A stretch of 64,000 nucleotides of DNA, from positions 413,085-477,084 of the forward strand of contig NZ_KQ948457.1 of assembly GCF_001514115.1 (NCBI RefSeq), written 5' to 3'. Below are positions 9,201 through 16,594 of the stretch, in pieces. Numbering within the stretch: the stretch's first letter is position 1; every line of letters begins with the position of its first letter. Source of the stretch: Streptomyces olivochromogenes (GTDB lineage: Bacteria; Actinomycetota; Actinomycetes; Streptomycetales; Streptomycetaceae). The notes beneath the pieces were generated by a model. That model did no database searches and had not been told where the DNA came from. It saw nothing but the letters and a program-made list of their open reading frames with translations. The position numbers and the translations under genes are program-made.

Positions 9201-9446
9201 CTGGGCAACATCGCCGGTGTCCTGGTCCGCTCGGGCGAGGTCAAGCGCAACACCAAGGCGCGACTCGTCCGCGACGGCAAGGTCATCGCGGAGAACCTCA
9301 ACATCTCCGGGCTGCGTCGCTTCAAGGACGACGTCACCGAGATCCGCGAAGGCTTCGAGGGTGGTATCAACCTCGGAAACTTCAACGACATCAAGGTCGA
9401 CGACGTCATCGCGACGTACGAGATGCGCGAGAAGCCGCGGGCGTAA
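6288..9446 (+). CDS. infB: Translation initiation factor IF-2
   Basis: A 1052-residue GTPase that brings initiator tRNA to the 30S subunit. Residues 1-50 are an IF2_N domain (AKVRVYELAKEFGVESKVV). About residues 55-425 are an extreme Ala/Pro/Gly/Arg linker with runs of Gly. A second IF2_N-like region follows (SLTDFAEKIGANPASLVGVM). The G domain starts at residue 554 with GHVDHGKT and continues with DTPGHEAF and NKID. Domains II, III and the C-terminal fMet-tRNA-binding domain complete the protein. GTG start at 6288 is preceded by AAAAGGAGCGAA. The long linker is typical of Streptomyces IF-2 and gives strong false open frames on the other strand. Confidence 0.97.
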   Translation: MAKVRVYELAKEFGVESKVVMAKLQELGEFVRSASSTIEAPVVRKLTDALQQGSGGGKPAPARKAAPAKPGAPSPAQAARPAAPRPPAPKPAVAERPAAAPVTPAAPAAPVTPAAAGPRPTPGPKPAPKPAPAAPAPVAAEFTAPPSAPAAPAAGPRPGAPRPSGQAPRPGGARPAGGPGQGGQGRGDRPERGDRQGAPRPGGQAARPGARPAGPRPGNNPFTSGGSTGMARPQAPRPGGAPRPGGDRPGGAPRPQGAGQDRGPRPQGGPGGAPRPQGGPGGARPTPGGMPRPQGGAPRPGGGPAGNRPNPGMMPQRPAAGSPRPGGGPGGRGPGGGGGRPGGPGGGGGRPGGGGFAGRPGGGGGGFAGRPAGPGGGGGGGFAGRPGGPGGGGGGRPGFGGRPGGPGGRGGTQGAFGRPGGPARRGRKSKRQRRQEYEAMQAPSVGGVMLPRGNGQSVRLSRGASLTDFAEKIGANPASLVGVMMNLGEMVTATQSVSDETLKLLADEMNFVLEIVSPEEEDRELLESFDIEFGEDEGGEEFLVARPPVVTVMGHVDHGKTRLLDTIRKTNVVAGEAGGITQHIGAYQVTTEVNEEERRITFIDTPGHEAFTAMRARGAKSTDIAILVVAANDGVMPQTIEALNHAKAADVPIVVAVNKIDVEGADPVKVRGQLTEFGLVAEEYGGDTMFVDISAKQGLNIDQLLEAVVLTADASLDLRANPEQDAQGIAIESHLDRGRGAVSTVLVQRGTLRIGDTMVVGDAYGRVRAMLDDNGNNVEEAGPSTPVLVLGLTNVPGAGDNFLVVDEDRTARQIAEKRAARERNANFARRGVRFSLENLDEALKAGLVQELNLIIKGDASGSVEALESSLLQLDVGDEVDIRVLHRGVGAVTESDINLATGSDAIVIGFNVRAAGRAAQMAEREGVDVRYYSVIYQAIEEIEAALKGMLKPEYEEVELGTAEIREVFKSSKLGNIAGVLVRSGEVKRNTKARLVRDGKVIAENLNISGLRRFKDDVTEIREGFEGGINLGNFNDIKVDDVIATYEMREKPRA
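7261..7535 (+). repeat. Gly-rich coding repeat in infB linker
   Basis: Imperfect repeats of GGTCGTCCCGGTGG and GGCGGTTTCGCCGGT encode units such as FAGRPGGPGGGGGG in the IF-2 linker. The repetition is at both DNA and protein level and is likely length-variable between strains. Confidence 0.75.
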
Positions 9447-9458
9447 CGCAGTGGCTTG

Positions 9459-9494
9459 AGCTGGCCGACGGTGATCACTCATCGTCGGCCAGCT
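9459..9494 (+). terminator. Hairpin terminator after infB
   Basis: Perfect 12-bp inverted repeat (9459-9470 with 9483-9494), loop of 12 bases, beginning 12 bases after the infB stop. It may attenuate rather than end the cluster transcript, since ylxP, rbfA and truB follow on the same strand. Confidence 0.75.
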
Positions 9495-9508
9495 TGCCGT
9501 TTACAAGA

Positions 9509-9557
9509 TCGCGCAGTTCCCCGCGCCCCAAAAAAAGGGGCGCGGGGAACTGCGCGA
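9509..9557. repeat. 21-bp perfect palindrome with A7 loop
   Basis: A 21-bp perfect inverted repeat (9509-9529 with 9537-9557) whose arms are GGGGCGCGGGGAACTGCGCGA and complement, separated by seven A residues. Sequences of this type are, from memory, common in intergenic regions of Streptomyces chromosomes. Here it sits directly behind the infB terminator and may be a second terminator or a dispersed repeat element. Confidence 0.85.
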
Positions 9558-9705
9558 ACGGCCCCCACCGGCCCGCAGCCGTGGAACGCACCGGGGGCCC
9601 GGAAACCCCGTCGAGCGAGCCAGAGGTTCGTTGTACGGTTCTGATGTCCCTGCCAAGCGCATTGGCAGGCCATCTATCCCGTACCGGCGGGACATCCGGT
9701 TACAC

Positions 9706-9999
9706 ATGTATGTGGGGACGCTGTCCTTCGATCTGCTCCTCGGCGATGTGCACTCGCTCAAGGAGAAACGCTCTCTCGTCCGGCCGATCGTCGCTGAACT
9801 CCAGCGGAAGTACGCGGTGAGCGTGGCGGAGACGGGCAACCAGGACCTTCATCGCAGGGCCGAGATCGGCCTGGCGATGGTCTCCGGAGACACCGAGCAC
9901 CTCACCGACGTACTGGACCGGTGCGAGCGGCTCGTCGCGGCGCGACCGGAGGTGGAGCTGCTGTCGGTACGGCGCAGACTTCATACAGACGAAGACTGA
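9706..9999 (+). CDS. ylxP: DUF503 family protein (YlxP-like)
   Basis: A 97-residue protein of the DUF503 family, recognised from MYVGTLSFDLLLGDVHSLKE and KRSLVRPIVAELQRKYAVSV at its N-terminus. The family usually lies between infB and rbfA, as here; its biochemical role is not settled. The frame is open from 9631, but the family consistently starts at MYVG, so ATG 9706 is chosen. rbfA begins 33 bases downstream. Confidence 0.88.
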   Translation: MYVGTLSFDLLLGDVHSLKEKRSLVRPIVAELQRKYAVSVAETGNQDLHRRAEIGLAMVSGDTEHLTDVLDRCERLVAARPEVELLSVRRRLHTDED

Positions 10000-10032
10000 C
10001 GGAACAAGCAAGGCGAAGAAGGAGACGGACCA

Positions 10033-10488
10033 GTGGCCGACAACGCGCGTGCCAAGAGGCTGGCGGACCTCATCCGAGAGGTGGTGGCCCAGAAGCTGCA
10101 GCGTGGGATCAAGGACCCGCGGCTCGGCACCCATGTCACCATCACGGACACCCGGGTCACCGGGGACCTCCGGGAGGCGACCGTCTTCTACACGGTCTAC
10201 GGGGACGACGAGGAGCGCGCGGCCGCGGCCGCGGGCCTGGAGAGCGCCAAGGGCGTGCTCCGCTCGGCGGTCGGCGCGGCGGCGGGCGTGAAGTTCACAC
10301 CGACGCTGACCTTCGTCGCGGACGCCCTGCCGGACACCGCCAAGACGATCGAGGACCTGCTCGACAAGGCGCGGGCCTCGGACGCGAAGGTGCGCGAGGT
10401 CTCGGCCGGTGCGGCCTTCGCCGGTGACGCGGACCCGTACAAGAAGCCGGGCGAGGACGACGAGACGGACGGCGACGTCGCGGAATGA
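10033..10488 (+). CDS. rbfA: 30S ribosome-binding factor A
   Basis: A 151-residue KH-like protein involved in late 30S maturation and 16S rRNA 5' end processing. Family features: ARAKRLADLIREVVAQKLQR at the N-terminus, IKDPRLGTHVTITDTRVTGD, and the core through VKFTPTLTFVAD. The C-terminal 25 residues are acidic and probably disordered. GTG start at 10033 has AAGGAGA about ten bases upstream. Its stop overlaps the truB ATG by four bases (ATGA), so the two are translationally coupled. Confidence 0.95.
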   Translation: MADNARAKRLADLIREVVAQKLQRGIKDPRLGTHVTITDTRVTGDLREATVFYTVYGDDEERAAAAAGLESAKGVLRSAVGAAAGVKFTPTLTFVADALPDTAKTIEDLLDKARASDAKVREVSAGAAFAGDADPYKKPGEDDETDGDVAE

Positions 10489-11390
10489 CGCAGAAGACCA
10501 AGACGCCCGACGGGCTTGTCATCGTCGACAAGCCGTCGGGCTTCACTTCGCACGACGTGGTCGCCAAGATGCGCGGGATCGCCAGGACCCGCCGCGTCGG
10601 ACACGCCGGCACCCTCGACCCCATGGCGACGGGCGTACTCGTCCTCGGTGTCGAGAAGGCGACCAAGCTCCTCGGGCATCTCGCGCTCACCGAGAAGGAG
10701 TACCTGGGGACCATCCGGCTGGGCCAGGACACGCTGACGGACGACGCCGAGGGCGACATCACCTCGTCCACCGACGCCTCTCGGGTGACCCGGGAGGCCG
10801 TCGACGCCGGGGTCGCCAAGCTCACCGGCCGTATCATGCAGGTGCCGTCCAAGGTCAGCGCCATCAAGATCGACGGTGTGCGCTCGTACAAGCGGGCACG
10901 CGAGGGCGAGGACTTCGAGATCCCGGCCCGCCCGGTGACGGTCTCCTCGTTCGCGGTGTACGACATCAGGGACGCCGTGGCCGAGGACGGCACGCCGGTG
11001 CTCGACCTGGTCGTCTCCGTGGTCTGCTCGTCCGGGACGTACATCCGGGCGCTCGCCCGGGACCTGGGCGCGGACCTGGGCGTCGGCGGTCACCTCACCG
11101 CCCTGCGCCGTACCCGCGTCGGCCCGTACAAGCTCGACTCCGCGCGCACCCTCGACCAGCTCCAGGAGGAGCTGACCGTGATGCCGATCGCCGAGGCCGC
11201 CGCGGCCGCGTTCCCGCGCTGGGACGTGGACGCCAAGCGGGCCCGGCTGCTGCTCAACGGCGTACGCCTGGAGATCCCCGAGGAGTACGCGGGCGTCGGC
11301 GCGGTGGCCGTGTTCGACGCCGAGGGCCGGTTCCTCGCGCTGGTGGAGGAAGAGAAGGGCAAGGCGAAGAGCCTCGCCGTGTTCGGCTGA
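10485..11390 (+). CDS. truB: tRNA pseudouridine(55) synthase TruB
   Basis: A 301-residue enzyme that makes pseudouridine 55 in the T-loop of tRNAs. The N-terminal motif GLVIVDKPSGFTSHDVV and the catalytic segment GHAGTLDPMATGVLVL, with the catalytic Asp in TLDP, are clear. SSGTYIRALARDLG is another family block, and a PUA-like region forms the C-terminus. The ATG overlaps the rbfA stop. It is the last gene of the rimP cluster and is followed by a strong hairpin at 11434-11477. Confidence 0.96.
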   Translation: MTQKTKTPDGLVIVDKPSGFTSHDVVAKMRGIARTRRVGHAGTLDPMATGVLVLGVEKATKLLGHLALTEKEYLGTIRLGQDTLTDDAEGDITSSTDASRVTREAVDAGVAKLTGRIMQVPSKVSAIKIDGVRSYKRAREGEDFEIPARPVTVSSFAVYDIRDAVAEDGTPVLDLVVSVVCSSGTYIRALARDLGADLGVGGHLTALRRTRVGPYKLDSARTLDQLQEELTVMPIAEAAAAAFPRWDVDAKRARLLLNGVRLEIPEEYAGVGAVAVFDAEGRFLALVEEEKGKAKSLAVFG

Positions 11391-11433
11391 GGCCGAGGCT
11401 GAGGCTGAGGCCTGTTCATGCTCGGGCACTTGC

Positions 11434-11477
11434 CCGTGGAGCGGCGGTCACGGGGTTTCGTGCCCGCCGCTCCACGG
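11434..11477 (+). terminator. Hairpin terminator after truB
   Basis: Perfect 14-bp inverted repeat (11434-11447 with 11464-11477); the loop carries an extra CACG/CGTG pairing. It lies 44 bases past the truB stop and closes the rimP-truB cluster. Confidence 0.8.
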
Positions 11478-11655
11478 TCCCCCCTCGGTTCCCCCACCCA
11501 AAGGTGTATCCATCCGCCCTGCCCTATTCACCCCATCGGGCAGGCGCTCGGAGTGAACCGAGGGAGCGGAAGGGGGCGCGTTTCGCGCGTGATCTGTCCC
11601 GCTGATCATTTGGCGCCTACCGTCGGAAGAAGGAGCACGGCGGGGAGGTTCGAGC

Positions 11656-14600
11656 ATGGCGGGACGGGGCCCGCGGACCGGGAACGAGCAGACACCGGAC
11701 GACGTCCGCCGCGCGCGGGACGAGAGTCTGGTGCGCGTCTGCGACCTGGCCGGACGTCCGCGCGGCACGGGTTTCGTCGCCGACCACCACGGCACGGTGA
11801 TCACCAGCCACGAGGCCGTCGACGGTCTGGCCCGCCTGGTGCTGCACGGATCCGGCGACCGCAGCTGTGTGGTGACCGCCGACGCCGTGACCCCGCTCCC
11901 CGAAACCGATCTGGCGCTCGTACGCACCGAGGGCCTCGGCCTCGACCCGCTCCCCGTCACCGTGCGCGAGCGGGTCGAGACCGGCACGTACGTCCGGATC
12001 CCCGCGGGCGGCTGGCGCGAGGCCCGGGTGCTGGGCAGCACCACCGTGACGTACACGGCGACCGATCGCCTCCATGTCCTCGACGAGGCACTGGAGTTGG
12101 CGATCGGCACGGCCGGCGCGGACGCGCTGCGGCTGGGCGGCGGGGCGGCCGGGGGACCGGTCCTCGACGCCTCGACCGGGGCGGTGATCGGAGTGCTCGG
12201 CACCGCGCTGCACACCGAGCACCGGGCCGCGGGTTTCGCGGTCCTCCTGCGCACCCCCGGCGTCACGGGCCCGCTCGCCGAACTCCTCGACCGCAACGCC
12301 ACCACCGTCCCCGCGTACGGGGCCGATCTCAATCCGGCAGGCGTACTCGAACTCACGGCGACCTCGGTGGGCTCGGACGGCCCCCGCTCCGCGACCTCGG
12401 CGGGCACCGGCGGCGCGGCGCCCGCCACCGTCGAACGGGCCTCCTTCGTACGGGAGTTCGCGGCCTTCGAGAGCGGCCAGGCCGCCGTCCTCGGACTCGT
12501 CGGCCCACCCGGCAGCGGCCGTACGACGGAGCTCGCGGCGCTCGCCGCCCGCCGCACCCGTAGCGCCGAGCCGGCCCCCACGCTCTGGCTGCGCGGCGCC
12601 GACCTCCTCGCCACGGACACCTCCGTCGCCGACGCGGCCACCCGGGCGCTGGAGCGGGCGGGGCGGATCGTGGCGGCCCCGGAGGAGGGGGCGCACCGGG
12701 AGCCGGGGGTGCTGCCGCCCGGCGGGTACGAGGGAGAGCTCGGCGACATCGGTCCCGACCGGCTGGCCCGGCTTGCACGGGCCGCCGGACGGCCACTGCT
12801 GCTCCTGCTCGACGGACCGGAGGAGATGCCGCCCGACCTCGCCCACCGGCTGCCCGAGTGGACCGCGGGCACGGCCGAGTGGCTGCGGGCGAGCGGGGCG
12901 CGGCTCGTCGTCGCCTGCCGTGCCGAGTACTGGGAGCAGGCGGGGCCCCGGTTCCCGGCCGAGTCGCTGCACCGGGCCGGCTCCGACCTGGAGCCGTCGC
13001 TTCCGCCCTGTGTCCGGCTGGGCGAGCTGACCGAGGAGGAGGCGCGGCGGCTGCGGTCGCGGGCCGGGATCCCCGAGGATGCGCTGGTGGCCGCCGACGC
13101 GCGGCATCCGCTGACGCTGCGGCTGCTGGCGGAGGTGCGCGCCGCGCTGCCGGACCCGCCGACCCGGCCACTCGACCGGGACGAGGTCTTCGCCGCCCAT
13201 CTGGACCTGATGTGCCTGCGTGTCGCGGTCCGGCTCGCCGCGGCGAACGGGCTGCGCGGCACGGCCGTGCGAAGGCTCGCCGCCCAGGTCTCCGGCCAGG
13301 TGCACGAGGCCGCGCGGCGCTGTCTGGGGCCCGGCCAGGGCCAACTGGACCGCGTGTCCTTCGAGGCCGTCTTCCCCTGGGGCCCCGCCCCGGGAGGCCG
13401 CCCGGGGCGTACCTCCGGCTGGGCCTCCGCCGTTCTCACCGAGGGCCTCCTGGTCCCCGCCGGGAGCGGCTACCGGTTCGCCCACGAGGAGCTCGCCGAC
13501 TGGATCCAGGGCACCCACCTGGACCTGGACCCCGCCCTGCACGCCCTGGTCCACCGGCGCCGCGAAGCCTGGCGTGCCGAGCGGGTACCGGCCCAGCGGA
13601 CGCCCGTGCGCCCATCCGCCCAGAGCCGTTCCGTGCCCGTACCGCGTCACCGCATCGGTCCCGTCGTGCAGGCCCTCCTCCTGCTGGCCCGGCACCAGGG
13701 CGCCGGTGCGCTGGCCCGCCGTCTCGAAGACCTCGTCGAGGCCGTCGACGAGCCGCAGGCGGAGGAGTCCGCCCCGACCGGAGACAGCGGCCCCGCCGGA
13801 GACAGCGGCCCGGCCGGAGACGGTGCCCCGGCCGGAGACGGTGCCCCGGCCGGGGACGGCACCTGGTGGGCCACCCACCTCCTCGCCGGCGTCCTGGTGC
13901 GCGTGCCCGACGCGACCCCGTACACCCGGGTGCTGAGGCTGCTCGCCGAGCGGATCGTGGCGTGGCGGACCGAAGGCCGGGGTGTGCCGGCGGAGTTCGG
14001 GCCCTCCTTCTGGGAGGCGCTGCCGCTGTCGGAGGCGGAACGGTTCGATCTGCTCAGGCGCCTGGTCGTCGTGGACGGAGCGCCGCGACAGGCGAGCCCG
14101 GCCGAGGGGTCCCGCACCCCCTCCGGCGCCCACCGCCGCCGTCCCCCGCAGGCCCCGCGCTACCTGGACGCCGTCGCCCGGCTCCTCGCCGCCGACCCCA
14201 CGGCCGTACAGCCCCACCTCACCCCTTGGTTCGACGACGACCGGCCGCTGCCCGCGACGCCCCACGCGACCGTGGCGACCGCCGCGCAGGCCCTGCTGTA
14301 CGCGCATCGGCGGCGCGCCCTGGACGACCTCGCGGAGGCCCTGGTCGACCGCGCCCACCGGCGCGGGGACGAGCTGCTGGCCGCGCTCGCCGAGGAGGAG
14401 CCCTCGGCCGTGTGCCGGGCGGTGGACCGGTGGGCGCACGACGAGCGTCCGGCCCGGCGGGTGGCGGCGATGGCGTACGGGCTGCGCGCCGCGCCGTTCG
14501 TGCGCACCGAGGCGGACCGCGAGCTGCTGCGCTACGCGGCGCTGACCCTGCTGGCCCGCCCCGCCGACTGCACGCTGCACGGCGGCGCGCTCGGCCTGCT

Positions 14601-15366
14601 CGTACGGGACCCGTGGACGCGGGCCCGGTATCTGCCGCAGGCGCTTGAGCTCTTCGCCGCGGGCGATCCGCGGCTGCCCGCCGGTGCGCTGGTCGCGGCT
14701 CTGAACACGCATCCCGACCCGGTGCTCGAAGCCTTCCGGGTCCGGCTGCGACAGCCGGGCGCGGACACCTCGGAGGCGCTGCGTACGCTCGCCGACGTCA
14801 CCACGCCCGCGCTCGCCCGCCGTGTCGGCGTGCTGGTCAGGGAAGTGGTGGAGGTGTGCCCCGAGGCCGCCGCCCACGTGGCCGCGTACGTCGACCGGCG
14901 CCTCGAACACGGTTCCGCTGCCCGATCCGTCCTCTTCCCGCTGGTCACCGGTCTGCTGGTCGGCTGCCCGGCTCCGGTGCGGGCGGCCCTCGCGGCCGTC
15001 CTGGCGGCGCCGGGCGGCCGGGACTGCGGCCCGTTGCGGCGCGAGCTGCTGGACCTGCTGCTCGCGCACGAGCAGGACCCGGCCGTTCTCGACACCCTGC
15101 TGCGGGCCGCCGCGGACGGCGCGGCCCGCCGGGGTGAGGAACTCACCCGGGAGCTGGTGTACCGGACGGGCCTGCTCCTCGTCCGCACCCCGGCCGGAGC
15201 CACCGGATTCGACCGCGGTCTGCTCGAGCTGGCCCGTCGGGTTCCCGGCTTCGCGACCCTGGTGGCGCGCTGGCTGAACGGCTCCCCCGACGAGTGGGCC
15301 GGCGTCGTCGGCCCGAGCACCCGCCGCATGATCGAGGACCTCGCCGGGCCACGGGTTCCGGCCTGA
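11656..15366 (+). CDS. Large protein with degenerate trypsin-like domain and P-loop NTPase-like domain
   Basis: A 1236-residue protein with no signal peptide. Residues about 20-200 resemble a trypsin-like/HtrA-type fold: GTGFVADHHGTVITSHEAVDG with His at 52, ETDLALV with Asp at 85, and GGAAGGPVLD where the nucleophile Ser of GxSGGP is Ala165. From residue 283 a P-loop reads GPPGSGRTT, with Arg289 in place of the usual Walker A Lys, and a Walker B-like PLLLLLDGPEEM follows. The C-terminal 700 residues are Ala/Leu/Arg-rich helical repeats. A five-copy PAGDSG-type repeat interrupts them near residues 707-736. The protein looks like a STAND-type scaffold with an inactivated protease module. It lies alone between truB and ribF, with GGAGG before the ATG. 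Function not known. Confidence 0.75.
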   Translation: MAGRGPRTGNEQTPDDVRRARDESLVRVCDLAGRPRGTGFVADHHGTVITSHEAVDGLARLVLHGSGDRSCVVTADAVTPLPETDLALVRTEGLGLDPLPVTVRERVETGTYVRIPAGGWREARVLGSTTVTYTATDRLHVLDEALELAIGTAGADALRLGGGAAGGPVLDASTGAVIGVLGTALHTEHRAAGFAVLLRTPGVTGPLAELLDRNATTVPAYGADLNPAGVLELTATSVGSDGPRSATSAGTGGAAPATVERASFVREFAAFESGQAAVLGLVGPPGSGRTTELAALAARRTRSAEPAPTLWLRGADLLATDTSVADAATRALERAGRIVAAPEEGAHREPGVLPPGGYEGELGDIGPDRLARLARAAGRPLLLLLDGPEEMPPDLAHRLPEWTAGTAEWLRASGARLVVACRAEYWEQAGPRFPAESLHRAGSDLEPSLPPCVRLGELTEEEARRLRSRAGIPEDALVAADARHPLTLRLLAEVRAALPDPPTRPLDRDEVFAAHLDLMCLRVAVRLAAANGLRGTAVRRLAAQVSGQVHEAARRCLGPGQGQLDRVSFEAVFPWGPAPGGRPGRTSGWASAVLTEGLLVPAGSGYRFAHEELADWIQGTHLDLDPALHALVHRRREAWRAERVPAQRTPVRPSAQSRSVPVPRHRIGPVVQALLLLARHQGAGALARRLEDLVEAVDEPQAEESAPTGDSGPAGDSGPAGDGAPAGDGAPAGDGTWWATHLLAGVLVRVPDATPYTRVLRLLAERIVAWRTEGRGVPAEFGPSFWEALPLSEAERFDLLRRLVVVDGAPRQASPAEGSRTPSGAHRRRPPQAPRYLDAVARLLAADPTAVQPHLTPWFDDDRPLPATPHATVATAAQALLYAHRRRALDDLAEALVDRAHRRGDELLAALAEEEPSAVCRAVDRWAHDERPARRVAAMAYGLRAAPFVRTEADRELLRYAALTLLARPADCTLHGGALGLLVRDPWTRARYLPQALELFAAGDPRLPAGALVAALNTHPDPVLEAFRVRLRQPGADTSEALRTLADVTTPALARRVGVLVREVVEVCPEAAAHVAAYVDRRLEHGSAARSVLFPLVTGLLVGCPAPVRAALAAVLAAPGGRDCGPLRRELLDLLLAHEQDPAVLDTLLRAAADGAARRGEELTRELVYRTGLLLVRTPAGATGFDRGLLELARRVPGFATLVARWLNGSPDEWAGVVGPSTRRMIEDLAGPRVPA
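13774..13863 (+). repeat. Five 18-bp in-frame tandem repeats
   Basis: Five 18-base units encode PTGDSG, PAGDSG, PAGDGA, PAGDGA and PAGDGT inside the large protein. They form a hydrophilic hinge and are likely to vary in copy number. Confidence 0.9.
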
Positions 15367-15482
15367 ACCGTGCGCGATGCGTCACACCCCGATGCCGATG
15401 CGAACTGAGCGCACTCGGCATGGCACCCTTAGAGCTGCGAATGAGGCAATCACGGACACGGGTTCGACAAGGAGCGGTCACA

Positions 15483-16436
15483 GTGCAGCGCTGGCGTGGC
15501 TTGGAGGACATCCCCGAGGACTGGGGGCGCAGCGTCGTCACCATCGGTTCCTACGACGGGGTGCACCGCGGACACCAGCTGATCATCAAGCATGCCGTGG
15601 ACCGCGCCCGTGAGCTGGGCGTTCCCTCCGTCGTGGTGACCTTCGACCCGCACCCGAGCGAGGTCGTGCGCCCCGGCAGCCACCCCCCGCTGCTCGCCCC
15701 GCACCACCGCCGCGCCGAGTTGTGCGCCGATCTGGGTGTGGACGCGCTGCTCATCCTCCCCTTCACCACCGAGTTCTCGAAGCTGTCGCCCGCCGACTTC
15801 GTGGCCAAGGTCCTCGTCGACAAGCTGCACGCCAAGGCCGTCGTCGAGGGCCCGAACTTCCGTTTCGGCCACAAGGCAGCCGGCAATGTCGACTTCCTGC
15901 GTGAGCAGGGCGAGACGTACGACTTCGACGTCGAGGTGGTGGAGCTGTACGTGAGCGGTTCCGCCGGGGGCGGCCAGCCGTTCTCCTCGACCCTGACCCG
16001 GCGGCTGGTCGCCGAGGGCGATGTCGAGGGCGCGCGCGAGATCCTGGGCCGCCCGCACCGCGTCGAGGGGATCGTCGTTCGCGGCGCCCAGCGCGGCCGC
16101 GAGCTCGGCTTCCCCACCGCCAACGTCGAGACCCTCCCGCACACCGCGATCCCCGCCGACGGCGTCTACGCCGGCTGGCTGCACGTCGAGGGCGAGGCGA
16201 TGCCCGCCGCGATCTCCGTCGGCACGAACCCGCAGTTCGACGGCACAGAGCGCACGGTGGAGGCGTACGCCATCGACCGCGTCGGCCTCGACCTGTACGG
16301 CCTGCACGTCGCCGTCGACTTCCTCGCCTACGTCCGCGGCATGGCCAAGTTCGACTCCATCGAGGCGCTGCTGGAAGCCATCGCCGACGACGTGAAGCGC
16401 TCGCGCGAGCTGATCGAGGCGTACGACGGGGAGTGA
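15483..16436 (+). CDS. ribF: Bifunctional riboflavin kinase / FAD synthetase
   Basis: A 317-residue cytoplasmic enzyme that phosphorylates riboflavin to FMN and adenylylates FMN to FAD. The N-terminal nucleotidyltransferase domain shows GSYDGVHRGHQLII and VTFDPHPSEVV; the flavokinase domain shows GAQRGRELGFPTANV and ISVGTNPQFDGTERTVEAY. The frame is open upstream, but GTG at 15483 with AAGGAGCGGTCACA in front gives the family N-terminus (MQRWRGLEDIP) and is chosen. It stands alone, followed by a bulged hairpin with a T run. Confidence 0.95.
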   Translation: MQRWRGLEDIPEDWGRSVVTIGSYDGVHRGHQLIIKHAVDRARELGVPSVVVTFDPHPSEVVRPGSHPPLLAPHHRRAELCADLGVDALLILPFTTEFSKLSPADFVAKVLVDKLHAKAVVEGPNFRFGHKAAGNVDFLREQGETYDFDVEVVELYVSGSAGGGQPFSSTLTRRLVAEGDVEGAREILGRPHRVEGIVVRGAQRGRELGFPTANVETLPHTAIPADGVYAGWLHVEGEAMPAAISVGTNPQFDGTERTVEAYAIDRVGLDLYGLHVAVDFLAYVRGMAKFDSIEALLEAIADDVKRSRELIEAYDGE

Positions 16437-16452
16437 CTCGTCGTACGGGGCA

Positions 16453-16491
16453 GGGGCGCCGGTGCTCTCAAAGGCACCGGGCGCCCCTTTT
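16453..16491 (+). terminator. Rho-independent terminator after ribF
   Basis: A 13-bp stem (16453-16465 with 16474-16487, one bulged G) followed by TTTT. It ends ribF and faces the convergent ABC-transporter operon. Confidence 0.8.
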
Positions 16492-16593
16492 CACGTACTG
16501 AGCGTCCAGCGTCGCGCCGCCTGCTTCACGTACTGAGCGTCCAGCGTCGCGCCGCCTGCTTCACGTACTGAGTGCCCGTCCCGCGCCGCCCGC
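16490..16593. repeat. Three tandem ~35-bp repeats downstream of the ABC operon
   Basis: Two identical 35-bp units (16490-16524, 16525-16559) and a diverged 34-bp unit (16560-16593), followed by the real gene end at 16595. Each unit carries a copy of the sequence around the operon's last stop codon (on the minus strand, TACGTGAAG). They look like duplications of the 3' end of the ATPase gene. Confidence 0.9.
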
Positions 16594-16594
16594 T

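Noticed and set aside
5856..9482. 1208-residue open frame opposite infB
   Set aside because: Composition artefact of the GC-rich, Gly/Pro/Ala-coding IF-2 gene; the translation is Thr/Arg/Ala low complexity and Asp/Val-rich antisense of known domains.
11617..15069. 1150-residue open frame opposite the trypsin/P-loop gene
   Set aside because: Mirror frame without domains, ribosome site or conserved motifs; the plus-strand protein has clear motifs.
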